Notes under the pieces: generated by a model
Databases searched by the model: none
What the model was told of the DNA's origin: nothing
The model's input: only the letters and a program-made list of their open reading frames with translations
Position numbers and translations under genes: made by a program
Shown here: positions 34,615 through 45,300 of the stretch, one piece after another
How the letters are laid out: each line of letters begins with the position of its first letter
Numbering within the stretch: the first letter of the stretch is position 1
From: Macrostomum hystrix
Taxonomy: Eukaryota; Platyhelminthes; Macrostomidae
Length of the DNA stretch: 64,000 nt
NCBI GenBank assembly: GCA_950097015.1
Contig: CATNEN010000039.1
Coordinates: forward strand, 20,391,501 to 20,455,500
Reading direction: 5' to 3'

Positions 34615-36201
34615 GTGCCCAATTTTAAACCCGAAAACCCGTCCAGTGAGTATCAATTTTATAATATCAATTTTATCAATCCAACTGCTCAGAGTGGAGG
34701 AGCTAGTCTGCGTTTTTGTTCGTGGAAGTCGGAGCTGTTGGATGATCCGGATCGCGATTTTATTTTAGACGGCATCGCTAATGGTTTTCGCATTACTGAT
34801 GGCGAATTGCTTTAGGAAACTTTTCATGCTAATTGCATGTCAACCGATGCTTATCATCGTGCTGTTGAGCTGCAGATTAAAGAGGAGATCGACAATGGAA
34901 GATACCTGGTGGTTGCCGAGAAGCCAACTATGATGAGCCCTCTTGGCGCCATTGCTAAAGACAATGGGAAAGTTCGCCTCATTCACGACTGCAGCAAGCC
35001 CATAGGCTGCTCGGTTAATGACAACTATTCGAAAAAGCTCAGCCCAAAGTTCGAGTCCGTCAAGGAACAAGGACCAAGGACCAAGGTCAAGGAAGGCTGG
35101 TTTATGGCTAAGCTCGATCTCTCCCAGGCCTACAGAAGTGTTGCTATTCACCCGGAGGACTATCAGGCGACTGGCATTGGATGGCGTTTTAAAGGCAGTC
35201 AAGACCTGACGTGGCTCGTTGACACACGGCTGCCATTCGGTAGCTGCGCCTCGGTCGAGATTTTCTACCGACTGACCCAGGCGGTCAAGAGAATGATGGT
35301 GCGGCGTGGCCATAGCAACGTGTCAGTCTACCTGGATGACTTCCTGGTTGCCGCGGAGAGTAAGGAGGAGTGCATGAAGGCCCTTAACGAGCTGATCAGG
35401 TTGGTACGCGAACTCGGATTTGGCGTCAACTGGAGCAAGCTGGTGGAGCCAACTCAATGTCTGGTGTACCTCGGAGTTAAGATCGATACCGTGCGTGGCG
35501 TTCTCGGTATTCCGGCTGAGAAGTGTGAGGTGTTGCGCGATACTCTGCTTAGCTTCTCGCAGCGTAGGCGCCTCTCGAAGCGCCAGCTTTCGTCGCTCTG
35601 TGGCAAGCTCAGTTGGGTCATTCAGGTGGTGCATTCTGGGAGCTGTTTCCTCAGGCCCCTGTTCGACTTGCTAAATGCTCTTCAAAAGCCACATCACAAG
35701 ATCCGCGTTTCCGCTGACACCGTGCGTATTTTATTCTGGTGGCGTAGCGCCCTTCTGCAGTTTCCTGAGTTTCAGCTTTGGACGCGTCATTCGAATTCCT
35801 GGGTCATCGAGACGGATGCCAGCAGTGTTGGTGGTGGCGCTATTTTGCGAAATGCTAACGGCATGATTGATTGGCTGTACGTCAACTGGGAACTGGATGC
35901 CGCAGGAGTGTTCAAGGACATGCATATCACGTACAAAGAAGCCATTGTTCCTCTCCTGGCGATGGTGCGCTGGAGTGCTTTGCTTAATAATAGTTCTGTG
36001 GTGTTCTACTCTGACTCTAGCGCCGCTGTCGGCATGATTAATAGAGGTTGCTGCCGCAAGTCTGAGTTACAGCCGCTTTTTCAGACTGCCATGCTAATCG
36101 CAGTTAGGCGCGGTGTCGAAGTTCGTGCGTTTCATGTGCCTGGTTGGTACCAGCTTTTCGCAGATCCGTGCTCTAGACTGCACACTGTGTGCAAGATGTG
36201 A
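34615..36201 (+). CDS. YR retroelement reverse transcriptase-RNase H, interrupted by one in-frame TAG
   Basis: One frame runs from about 34615 to the TGA at 36199, broken only by TAG at 34813. The second part (from ATG 34837) holds the polymerase: motif A FMAKLDLSQAYRSV, then LPFGSCASVEIFYRL, and motif C SVYLDDFLVA with the two catalytic Asp. An RNase H domain follows (WVIETDASSVGGGAI, FYSDSSAAVGMINRG, ending FADPCSRL), as in DIRS/Ngaro elements. The TAG may be an inactivating mutation or a recoding site. Amino-terminal part is short (66 codons). Confidence 0.8.
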
Positions 36202-37290
36202 GACTTTTTATTTCGTGTGTATGGAACAGTTAACTGTAGCGCTACTGAAATTGCAAGCCACGCTTTCTGCCGTTCTGCTTCCGCGTTTCTCTTTTTGCAG
36301 GCCGCTCCCGACCGGCTCAGCCAGCGCTGCGCATTTCTCCTCGGCAATGCATTCGCTCCCCACACGAAGCGGAGTTACCGGTCGCAGCTCGCGTCCTGGT
36401 TGCGTTTCTGCAGTTCCAAGCGCTTGACACCAGCCCGAGCGCAGCCGGTACACGTGGCTGAATACCTGGCTGAGCTGTCCAATCGGCTAACCGCTTTCCG
36501 CAGTTGCCATGCGTATGCGAACGCAGTCTCTTTGTACTTCAGAGCGATTGGTCGGCCGGACCCGTGCGAGACACCGATGGTCAAGTGGGTGCTTCGCGGC
36601 CTTCGCCGGTTTCTCGGTCGACAACAGCAATCGAAGGAGCCAATCCGAGTCGCCGATCTTCTCAAGCTGCACGCCTATCTTGACCAGAAATCACGCAAAG
36701 ACATCGCTTTCTGGTCGGCGATTCTGACGGCCTGGTGGGGAATGCTGCGAAAGGCGAATGTCACCACGCAGGCAGGGGAGCTCGATCTGGTGCGCGATTT
36801 GTCAGCGTCGAGTGTCACCTTCTCGGAGCGCGACTGTGAGCTGGTAATGAAGCATTCCAAGACGAACCAGTTTGGCAACAGAGTTCAGCGTGTGTTTCTC
36901 CCGAAGCTTCCGGATGGCGGGCTAGAGGCCATTTGCCCGTACCGAGCTCTGAAGCAGCAGCTGGCCGCCAACCTGGTGGATCAAGCCCCTGGTCCTGTTC
37001 ATCTTTTTGCGACCAGGTCGGCGAACGGGTGGACGGCCCTGACAGCTAGCGGTTTCGATGGCCGCCTCCGATCTCTGTGCGCTGCGGCGGGTTTTTCGCC
37101 GCGTGTCTTCACAGGCCATGGGCTGCGGCGTGGCGGCGCTACGACGGCGATGCAGCTCGGTGTTCCTCTGCCGGTAATCAAGCAGCTCGGTGACTGGAAG
37201 AGCGGCTCTGTGTTTCGCTATCTGTCTGTGCAGGACTCGGATGCAAGGGCAGCCGTGCATGGGCTGGCGCGTCGCCTGGGCGCTCTCTAA
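36202..37290 (+). CDS. YR retroelement tyrosine recombinase
   Basis: Same reading frame as the RT block, separated by TGA at 36199-36201. There is no early ATG. The C-terminal catalytic part has the expected landmarks: Arg in LRKANVTTQAG, the HGLRRGGATTAM block with H-x-x-R, a conserved Trp in QLGDWKSGSV, and Tyr in FRYLSV as nucleophile candidate. It would insert the circular or linear DNA copy by site-specific recombination. A strong acceptor (CTCTTTTTGCAG) at 36300 enters this frame in phase 0, so a spliced RT-YR fusion is possible. Confidence 0.8.
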   Translation, partial: DFLFRVYGTVNCSATEIASHAFCRSASAFLFLQAAPDRLSQRCAFLLGNAFAPHTKRSYRSQLASWLRFCSSKRLTPARAQPVHVAEYLAELSNRLTAFRSCHAYANAVSLYFRAIGRPDPCETPMVKWVLRGLRRFLGRQQQSKEPIRVADLLKLHAYLDQKSRKDIAFWSAILTAWWGMLRKANVTTQAGELDLVRDLSASSVTFSERDCELVMKHSKTNQFGNRVQRVFLPKLPDGGLEAICPYRALKQQLAANLVDQAPGPVHLFATRSANGWTALTASGFDGRLRSLCAAAGFSPRVFTGHGLRRGGATTAMQLGVPLPVIKQLGDWKSGSVFRYLSVQDSDARAAVHGLARRLGAL

Positions 37291-37400
37291 CTCAATCTTT
37301 TTTCTGTTCCCTGCTTCTCCTTTCCGTTTTGGGTTTGGGCCAGGTTCGAACTTGAGCCTGCCGTGCCAACCGCCTGGCTTCGACTCACTGGTTTAACTAA

Positions 37401-39377
37401 AATATAAAGTATTGAAGTTCATGAAGTATTACCGCGATAGCTTCATAGTTTTCGCATGTATAATCTGCAAATGTACATTTCTATTGTCTTGTTGTATTAG
37501 CTATTCCTAGCAGCTGTACATTGCTACTAAAAGTAGTTTAATAGCGACAACTAGACAAAATAAGACACTACGAGGCACAAACCCCTATGATTAAATTTCC
37601 TAATACTGAACCCAAATTTGCACAAACTCTGAGGCGGAGCACACTTTTACGTGGCTGTCAGCTCCGACTTTATTACAATAGGACTACCAAGCCATTTCGC
37701 CGCCCATTTTTTATACAAAGGGAGGAATTTCCCACCACCCTGTAATTTTTTGGCAGCGCTTGAGTGCTAACAGCGTTGGGTAGTGACTGATTGGTTGACA
37801 GACTAGGCGATGGTGTCCTGTGGTTGAGCTGCACCAAATATTTTCGCTTAAACAGTGAAATTTGAGAAATTCACGTCAGGGTGCCCATAGTGGCCTAGTT
37901 CCACCTTTTGTAGCCCTTGAAGGTCCAGCAGTCCGTCTAGATAAAGGTAGGTGACCACCAAAGACGGAGATGATGCAGGCACCTTCGGGTGACATGCTGA
38001 TAAATTTTGAAGGCCTGGCAAGGCCGCACTGAGGCGCAGTGCTAATTTGTGTATAGGGGTGTATGAAATACACTAGCGCTGAAGGAAAAAATCTGATCTT
38101 TGTCTAGAAACATTAAGTATCTTAACGGTGTGAAGAGCTGGTGACTTGGTTATTGTTTCAGAAGATGCGCAACAAAAAATTCGGTCCATGTTCGCGAGTT
38201 TTCGTGTGCTTGAATTCTTCCGTTCGGGTGCAGCACAAATAATTGCCAGGAGGGAATTACCCGCCCTTGGTAGTTCTACTTTAAATCTCGTCCACAAATG
38301 GAGTCGAATTTGTTATGTATTTAGAGTATTCGTTAGCCTTTCTAAAGTTTTTCAAATTTATATATTTTTATACCACGAGTAATTGCACTAAATTGAGTTT
38401 TCGCATTAAGGAGACAGCATTTTGATGAAGCCAAATTACCGTAGTTCCAAAAATACGTGTCGTATTTTATTCAGTCTGCACTCCACTCTTGCTTTAACGC
38501 TTGTATTTACAATCTTTGTCGCCCGAGCTCCTAAATCTCGTCCTGAGAGGTTACTGAGAGGTTTGGCCACAGATATAAAGCTAACTTGTGCAAAGGAAAA
38601 CGGTGGCGACGGGGGTGGGTGAGAGAGACGCTCAGCCAATCACGCGAGCGGGATAGGTTCGAAGACACGTTTCAAGTCATGGTGAGTGAGAAAGGTTGCA
38701 CACCATGGAAAATAATAAAAGAAAGTTGGAAGTGCGCAATTCAAAGAGGATTTCAGGATTCACAACACTATCCAGATTTTAAGGGAGATTGCGGAATAAA
38801 GATAAAGCTTTTCTTTTTCAAAGACCGTTAATTTTTATAGCCATTCATCTAATTAATCGATTAATCTATCTCAAGGCCTGAAACCTGAATTATAGAGCTT
38901 TTTTCCTCGCATAAACTCTTTGTGACCGGTGCCACCTCCCCAAAAGGTAAGTCAATTTCATTATATGTGTCACAGTTTCCTGCTGCATCGGAGTGCCCTA
39001 GGACAGTGTCACTCTAAGTCTACCCTTAGACAGCTAATGTTGTAAGGGCTATTCGATCAGCAGCAGCTATGAAAAAATCATCATCGTTAAATTATGCATT
39101 TACAACTGTCAAAAATGATTGCCAGGAAATAATTATGACAAGCTTAATTGCAATATTATTATTTTCAAAGTAGCAGTGGTGGCTTCTGATCACTGCAGAC
39201 ACCTCAGTGGAACGCTCTCCGGCCAATGGGAACCTGGCTTTGGGCTATAGCTGATCCTATTAAACTACCTGTTGCTACGTTAATAAGCGTCTGCAGCAGT
39301 TAAAATTCTAATGCACTTAAGCATATTCAGGTAACGAAATCAGGTAAATACCGGACTTATAGAGACTGTTTTCAGAG
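37401..39377. other. Spacer and presumed promoter region of the lectin/discoidin gene
   Basis: No gene recognised. Several short frames (for example 38422-38622) overlap on both strands without domain features. The last few hundred bases should hold the 5' UTR and promoter of the gene starting at 39378; no clear TATA box was picked out. Confidence 0.4.
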
Positions 39378-42300
39378 ATGGTGCCTCATCCATGCACCAC
39401 AACTTCTTTCTTTCTGACCCTGTGCATGGCCCTAATGGTCAGAGGCCAGGATATCGGTAAGCTATGCTTTTTGTGCTTCTTTCTATTTCTTTGTTTACAA
39501 GCACAGTATGCGGTAACTTGCACTCTAGGGCCCAGTCAGCTTGCCAAGCTCGCTCGGTCACCAGCTGGCCTCGGCGCCTACATGCCTTCAGCCTGGGCTA
39601 TACCAAAGTCAACAGTGGCCAATCAGGGCCAGCTATCGTTGAATCTCAGAGCCACAGCAGCTGGGCCGTTCATCCAGGGCGCCTACCTGGCCGAGTTGCC
39701 GGTGTGGATCTACTTTCCATTCGACTTTACCGTCACTGGCTTCCTGGTCTATGGCAATATGACGCGCTCGACCAGCCCACCGGGTCGGATTACGCATTTC
39801 AAGGCGGGCTACTCAGTGACCAAATCCTACCTGACCAGTGGCAGTACAATTTACATTCTGGATGGATCTGGCTCAGAGGTGAGAGGCTGAATCCAATTTG
39901 ATAGTTAGTATTTTAAATAAGGACAAAGGGCCGGCAGCCTTTGACGACGCCATTTCGCATTCCGCCGACCCCCCAATTAAATGTAACTCAAAACTGTCAA
40001 ATGTTAAGCGTAAAAATTGTTTACAACAAAGACAGGATTGCGCAAAGTGATATCAAGAAATTTCAAAACATAATACTTTTTAAGAGAATCTACACCGTTA
40101 CCTACGCGGGTCCAAGCGAGCCAAGCATGGTACTTCTAAACGTTTCCATAGTAACTCAGCTGGCACTGTTTGAAGTTGTCGCTTGTCAGACGGCCTGTGT
40201 GCTGCAGCTTGATCTTATTGGATACCCCAGTCCAACAGGTACGAATTCTGATATAGCAACTAGACTTTTGTATTAGCCCCATGAATTTTGGCATAAACAA
40301 CTATCTAATCTTATTGTAAACAAATTATCCTCGTGAGCAGCCTGTCCTGCCATAGCAACTGCTGAGTACACTTGGTCGATCGCGAAATCTGCTCAAGAGA
40401 CGGTGGTGATCCTGAACTTCACCCGAATCTACTACCTGACCAGCTTTGTGCTGCGCGGACTAGCAGCCGACACCAGCTTCTGGGTTTCGTACCAAAGTGT
40501 GCTTGGAGAGCCCGCACAGAACTTGACTCACGCGTGGAACTCCAGCCTCTATGTGGTAATGATAAGAAAATCATAACTCTGCAGGAGGGCTGTGGGCAAT
40601 GACAAATCATTTGGTGACAGTAGACCCGCAGTTAGCGATTAGTCAATTCTGCCCATTGACATATAACCAAGTGTGTGTAAACGTCTCAAGCTCGTGTATA
40701 GTTTATGGCCCAAATGCCATCAAAGAAATAGATTGAAGTGTGCAGTAAATTCCGCAACTGTGCGGTAAATGATGCCCCACTTGATCTCCGTGCCATCCCT
40801 CTTCTGAGCTACTATGCAGTAAATCCCAGACGGGTATTGTCTATGGGCCGAAGGAGCTGGTCTTGCGCACACACACTTGGTCATAAATCAATGCACTTAT
40901 GCTAGGCTTCCGAGTGCGTAAATAGTCTTGGCACGAGTGCGCGCAGCGCACAAGTGCCATAGACTATTTACGCACTAGGAAGCCTAGCATAAATCTACCA
41001 TTTCGCTGACTCCTGGGCACGCTACAGGCACACGGTCACACAGGTGGTCACACAGGTGTGTTTATCTGCCCTGACTTTCTCATCGTCAAGCAGTTTACAC
41101 TTCACTGTGCCTTGGAGGTTGGCGCTCTAGGGCGTAAATTGCACGACAAGCCTCCAAGCCTTCTCTCTGCGGCTGCGCCCTAAATGAATGTGGCCTCTTC
41201 ACGGATTCGAGCTCAGGGATCTTGGTGAGAGAGGCAAACTCAATAATAGCTCTGCTACTCACCCCCTCCTATTAGTACGTTGCAAGAAATTTTATATCAT
41301 TTGTTTTAGCTAAGGAATTTGTACTTTGTATTTGGGATTTTAGACTTTCCTTTTGTGAAAAAACCACTTTGAGTCTTAAACTCTGTTTTTAGTTTCCGGT
41401 GTCCTACACTGACGAGCGCTTCATTGTGCCGTTCATTCTGACACCGCTGCAGCTGCGGATTCACCTGTCGCCGACATCGGCAGTTACCTCGGTTGAAAGC
41501 CTGACTGGTTGCGCTATTGAGAGTGAGTATTTTCAGGCCACTTCATCCACTTCCTGAAAAATCGGAATGCCATGCTCTTTTCCTGTTTTTTTTTTCAAAT
41601 GGAACGCAGTTGTTTATCAGCCATTATCGCATTATTCTCATTCATTTACGTCGGAACTGCATGGATACACACACTGCTAGGCAAAGCAAGCAGTGTCCTG
41701 TCTAGTTGGAACGATAGCCTCCTACCCTATTGCTGGCTGAATATGGCCAGAAATAATTGCACTGAATAATTTATAGCTAGGCCACATCGCGTTGGCCACT
41801 AATTAAATTAGAAATAAATACTTTGACTGACAATTTAGCAGCATATTGAAACTATTCCCGCTAGCAAACAGCTTCTGATTAAAAATATTGTATTTAATCA
41901 ACGAGAAAGATTGTGCATAATTTTCATGCTCAAATCCAAATTATTGCCTACAACTTTATCGACAACAAAAATCCTATAACGTTAGTTTCAGACAGTAAAC
42001 TTCGACTAGGTAGCTGCAGTCATCTTATATTCATTTGCCTGCTCCCCTTGTCTATCTCGCCAATGCATTATATTATGCCATATCCCGCGTAGCAAAGGGA
42101 AGATTTTTACACGTTGTGCATTGTCTATGGTCCACTGTGCAATGGGCAATTAAGCATTAGTTGGTGACAGTCGACACGCACTCGGCGAGTAGGTTGTGAT
42201 TACGCCATTCCACTGACCATTACGCCATTACGCCAAGCACGCGCATGAGCAGTTGTGTACTTTTGCCTTTAAGTTCTTTAAGTTCTTAAGGCATTTAACT

Positions 42301-45300
42301 TTAAGTTTGTCTCCTCGGCTGCGCGTAATCGAGCTTAGGGACCTGATGATGCTTCCGAGCCTCACAGGCGTAGTTCATTCGCATGTGGTTCGCTTGACTC
42401 ATTGTGGGTGGTTGTGTTCCGAACCAGAACTAGAAAACCAGAGACCAGAGCCAAAGATCAGAACCAGAGGCCAGAACCAGAGAATCAGAGAACCAGAGAC
42501 CAGAACCAGAGGACCAGAGACCAGAACCAGAGAACCAGGGGCCAGAACCAGAACCAGAGAACCAGAGGCCAGAGAACCAGAAAACCAGAGACCAGAACCA
42601 GAGGACCAGAGACCAGAACCAGAGAACCAGGGGCCAGAACCAGAACCAGAGAACCAGAGGCCAGAGAACCAGAAAACCAGAGAACCAGAGAACCAGAGAC
42701 CAGAACCAGAGGACCAGAGACCAGAACCAGAGGACCAGAGACCAGAACCAGAGGACCAGAGACCAGAACCAGAGAACCAGGGGCCAGTACCAGAACCAGA
42801 GAACCAGAGGCCAGAGAACCAGAAAACCAGAGACCAGAACCAGAGAACCAGGGACCAGAACCAGAAAACCAGAGACCAGAACGAGAGAACCAGAGACCAA
42901 AACCAGAGAAACAGAGTCCAGAGAACCAGAGAACCAGAGACCAGAACCAGAGAAACAGAGACCAGAGAACCAGAACCAGCGAACCAGAGACCAGAACCAG
43001 AGAAACAGAGACCAGAACCAGAGAACCAGAGAAACAGAGACCAGAACCAGAGAAACAGAGACCAGAACCAGAGAACCAGAGAAACAGAGACCAGAACCAG
43101 AGAAACAGAGACCAGAACCAGAGAAACAGAGACCAGAACCAGAGAAACAGAGACCAGAGCCAGAGAACAGAGACCAGAACCAGAACCGTGCGCCACCAGA
43201 GATACTTATATGGCCACCCGCAGCCTGCCCTCCTGGCTGGATGCGAGGCCTCACCGGCTTCTGCTGGCACCGAGAGGAGGCCACAGTCTCCTGGTCTGAC
43301 GCAGATCAGTACTGCGCTAACGGACTCACTTGGGGCGGCCGACGAGGCAAACTCCTGCTTGCGAAGACTGTTGTGGAGAGAAATGTCTATGCGAATCCGT
43401 AAGAATTTTGACTGGCCTGTTTGATTTGACATGAAAATTAGAATATAGGAAACCTAATTTAAACTACATGTACATACAGCCTGTGGGGCTGCGACTCACT
43501 AGTCCTCGGACAGGAGTACGTCCACCAAAATTCTTCCCCACCTGATGCTGGTACCAATTTTAACAGTTGGATAAACTGAAGCAATTAAGAATTGAGCAAT
43601 CTTGCTTCCCTGGGGTTCCAACTCTTGACCATAGACCCAGGAACGCCTAGAAGTAAGTGATTAGTAGCATTAGTAATGCGTTTAGTACACAATATAAGTA
43701 AAGCTATTTAGTGACGTATATACAGTAATTTATTTAGGGAAATTCGTAAATTTAACCAAAAAACCACCGGCTCCTAAATCTGTTGACCGAAAAAATTAAA
43801 TAAGAGTAATAAGGAAGAATTGTGTGTCTCAGGTGTTAAAATTCCATTCGACCTTATCCTAACTGTTAATTTTCATTAATCCAGGGCTGACGAATCAGTA
43901 TTCGGTGTTTATCACATCGGATTGCGACGCAACTCCAGCACCGGCGCCTGGTTGTGGAGCGACGGCACGCAGCCGGAGGCCGGTGCGTTTTATATGACGC
44001 GACCACCGCCCGAGTGTGCGGCTCTGGACAGCAACGACGCTTTCATTGTCAGCGTGCCGTGCGATTCGCAGCTGCAGTTCATTTGCCAGGTCGACATGTA
44101 CCTAGGTAAGAGCGATTTTTAGGGCCAATTTGCGCCGTATTTTGAGTCCGGTTGGTGGTAATAAGTGCCTGAGGCCACTAAAGATGCAGCCTAAGTATCT
44201 CTTCATGGTGCGAGACTGTTTCATCGATTAGATTTAGCACAATTAAACGAATCTCGGCCGTTCTGTACTGAGCCTCGGTATTGGAATGTCCGAACGGCAT
44301 CATCAACTTGCGTTAAGTCTACTCAAGAAGATAATATTTACAAAAAATACCTGCTAAACTATGAAGTCTATTAATAATAATAATAACTGATTACGTCTGC
44401 CGTAATAGGGCCAGATGTACAGCCAACAGAACAGCCGCAGCTAATGTACATCTGAAGTCTGCAAACGGCTGTTCAGTCTATGGACTGAGGGGAGACGCCG
44501 CACCCATTCTCAATTAGCCCAACTAATGCTGGTTGCAATGCTAATAGCCATTGAAAGCTAAGTAAACGGAAGCAATTTAGAGTTACGCGTCTCGCTTAAG
44601 GACACAAGTTGTCCCTGTGGGATCAGAAACCGAACCCCAAACCTATTGATAAGTCTTGATTCTGATGCTATCACCACTAGGCTACAACCACCTTTATGGT
44701 TCATTATGGTCATTACTTTTGAGTTTCATACGAAAGTTGCTTCAAATGGCAAATACGGTTAGTAGTATTAAATCTTGCAGATCACGTGACTGACACGCAC
44801 AAAGTGATGCTGGTATCTCGCAGCCACTGCGGCGTCGCTGCCGAGGACGACGCCATGACGGTAAGCGGCTATGGCAACCTGCTGCGGCTGCAGACGCTAG
44901 ACAGCCTCGTCACCGACCAGATCGAGGTCTACAACACGTACGGAGCAGCCCGTTCCACCTTGACGAGCGTCGGCCTTTGCGACTCCGTAGATAGCATCTA
45001 CGGAGTTTACTATATGTTTCCTATTGATAAAGGTACGAACACACGAGTATGATCAGTTCCAGTTCCTCTCTTTGGGTAGATAAACTTATTTCTGCTAAAA
45101 TATTCCCATTCTACTATGGGAATTTTATCCCGATTATTACCAGTTGAAAGACACCGGGGAAAGACAACAGGGCCATTGCAAATACCCAATGCCTACTTCA
45201 CGATAGTTCCCAAACCAAATAACCAAAGTTTTCGTGAAAGTCCACCATCTGAATCTAAATTTTCCGCTCGTTACGATGAGCTAACTTTCAAAACAGCCTG

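Larger units (their letters stand above)
33300..37400 (+). mobile_element. DIRS/Ngaro-type tyrosine-recombinase retroelement
   Basis: Three coding blocks in the order gag, RT-RNase H, tyrosine recombinase on the plus strand, the set that defines DIRS-order elements. There is no integrase of the DDE type. Terminal repeats could not be set out: GTTAAACC near 33325 and its complement GGTTTAAC near 37392 are a possible inverted end pair. More GC-rich than its flanks. Confidence 0.85.
39502..41522 (+). other. Unit 1: two F5/8C (discoidin)-like modules
   Basis: Exons 39502-39878 and 40058-40238 form the first module (starts with VTCTLGPS, has [14 protein letters not shown], ends [12 protein letters not shown]). 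Exons 40341-40555 and 41393-41522 form the second (starts [10 protein letters not shown], ends LTGCAIE). The pattern of bounding Cys, a hydrophobic strand after FDF and a terminal I-x-GYP is discoidin-like. The same pair recurs at 52481-54500 and begins again at 63707. Confidence 0.6.

Noticed and set aside
40897..40992. Hairpin as a microRNA precursor or Helitron end
   Set aside because: The stem is long enough, but it lies at the end of a discrete insertion with direct repeats, and no CTRR end or small-RNA evidence is available; kept only as an element feature.
42253..43432. Open frames of 265-348 codons on both strands
   Set aside because: They are translations of the CCAGAGA/CCAGAAC minisatellite in all frames. 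The real coding part nearby is the lectin exon 43224-43398, in a different frame.
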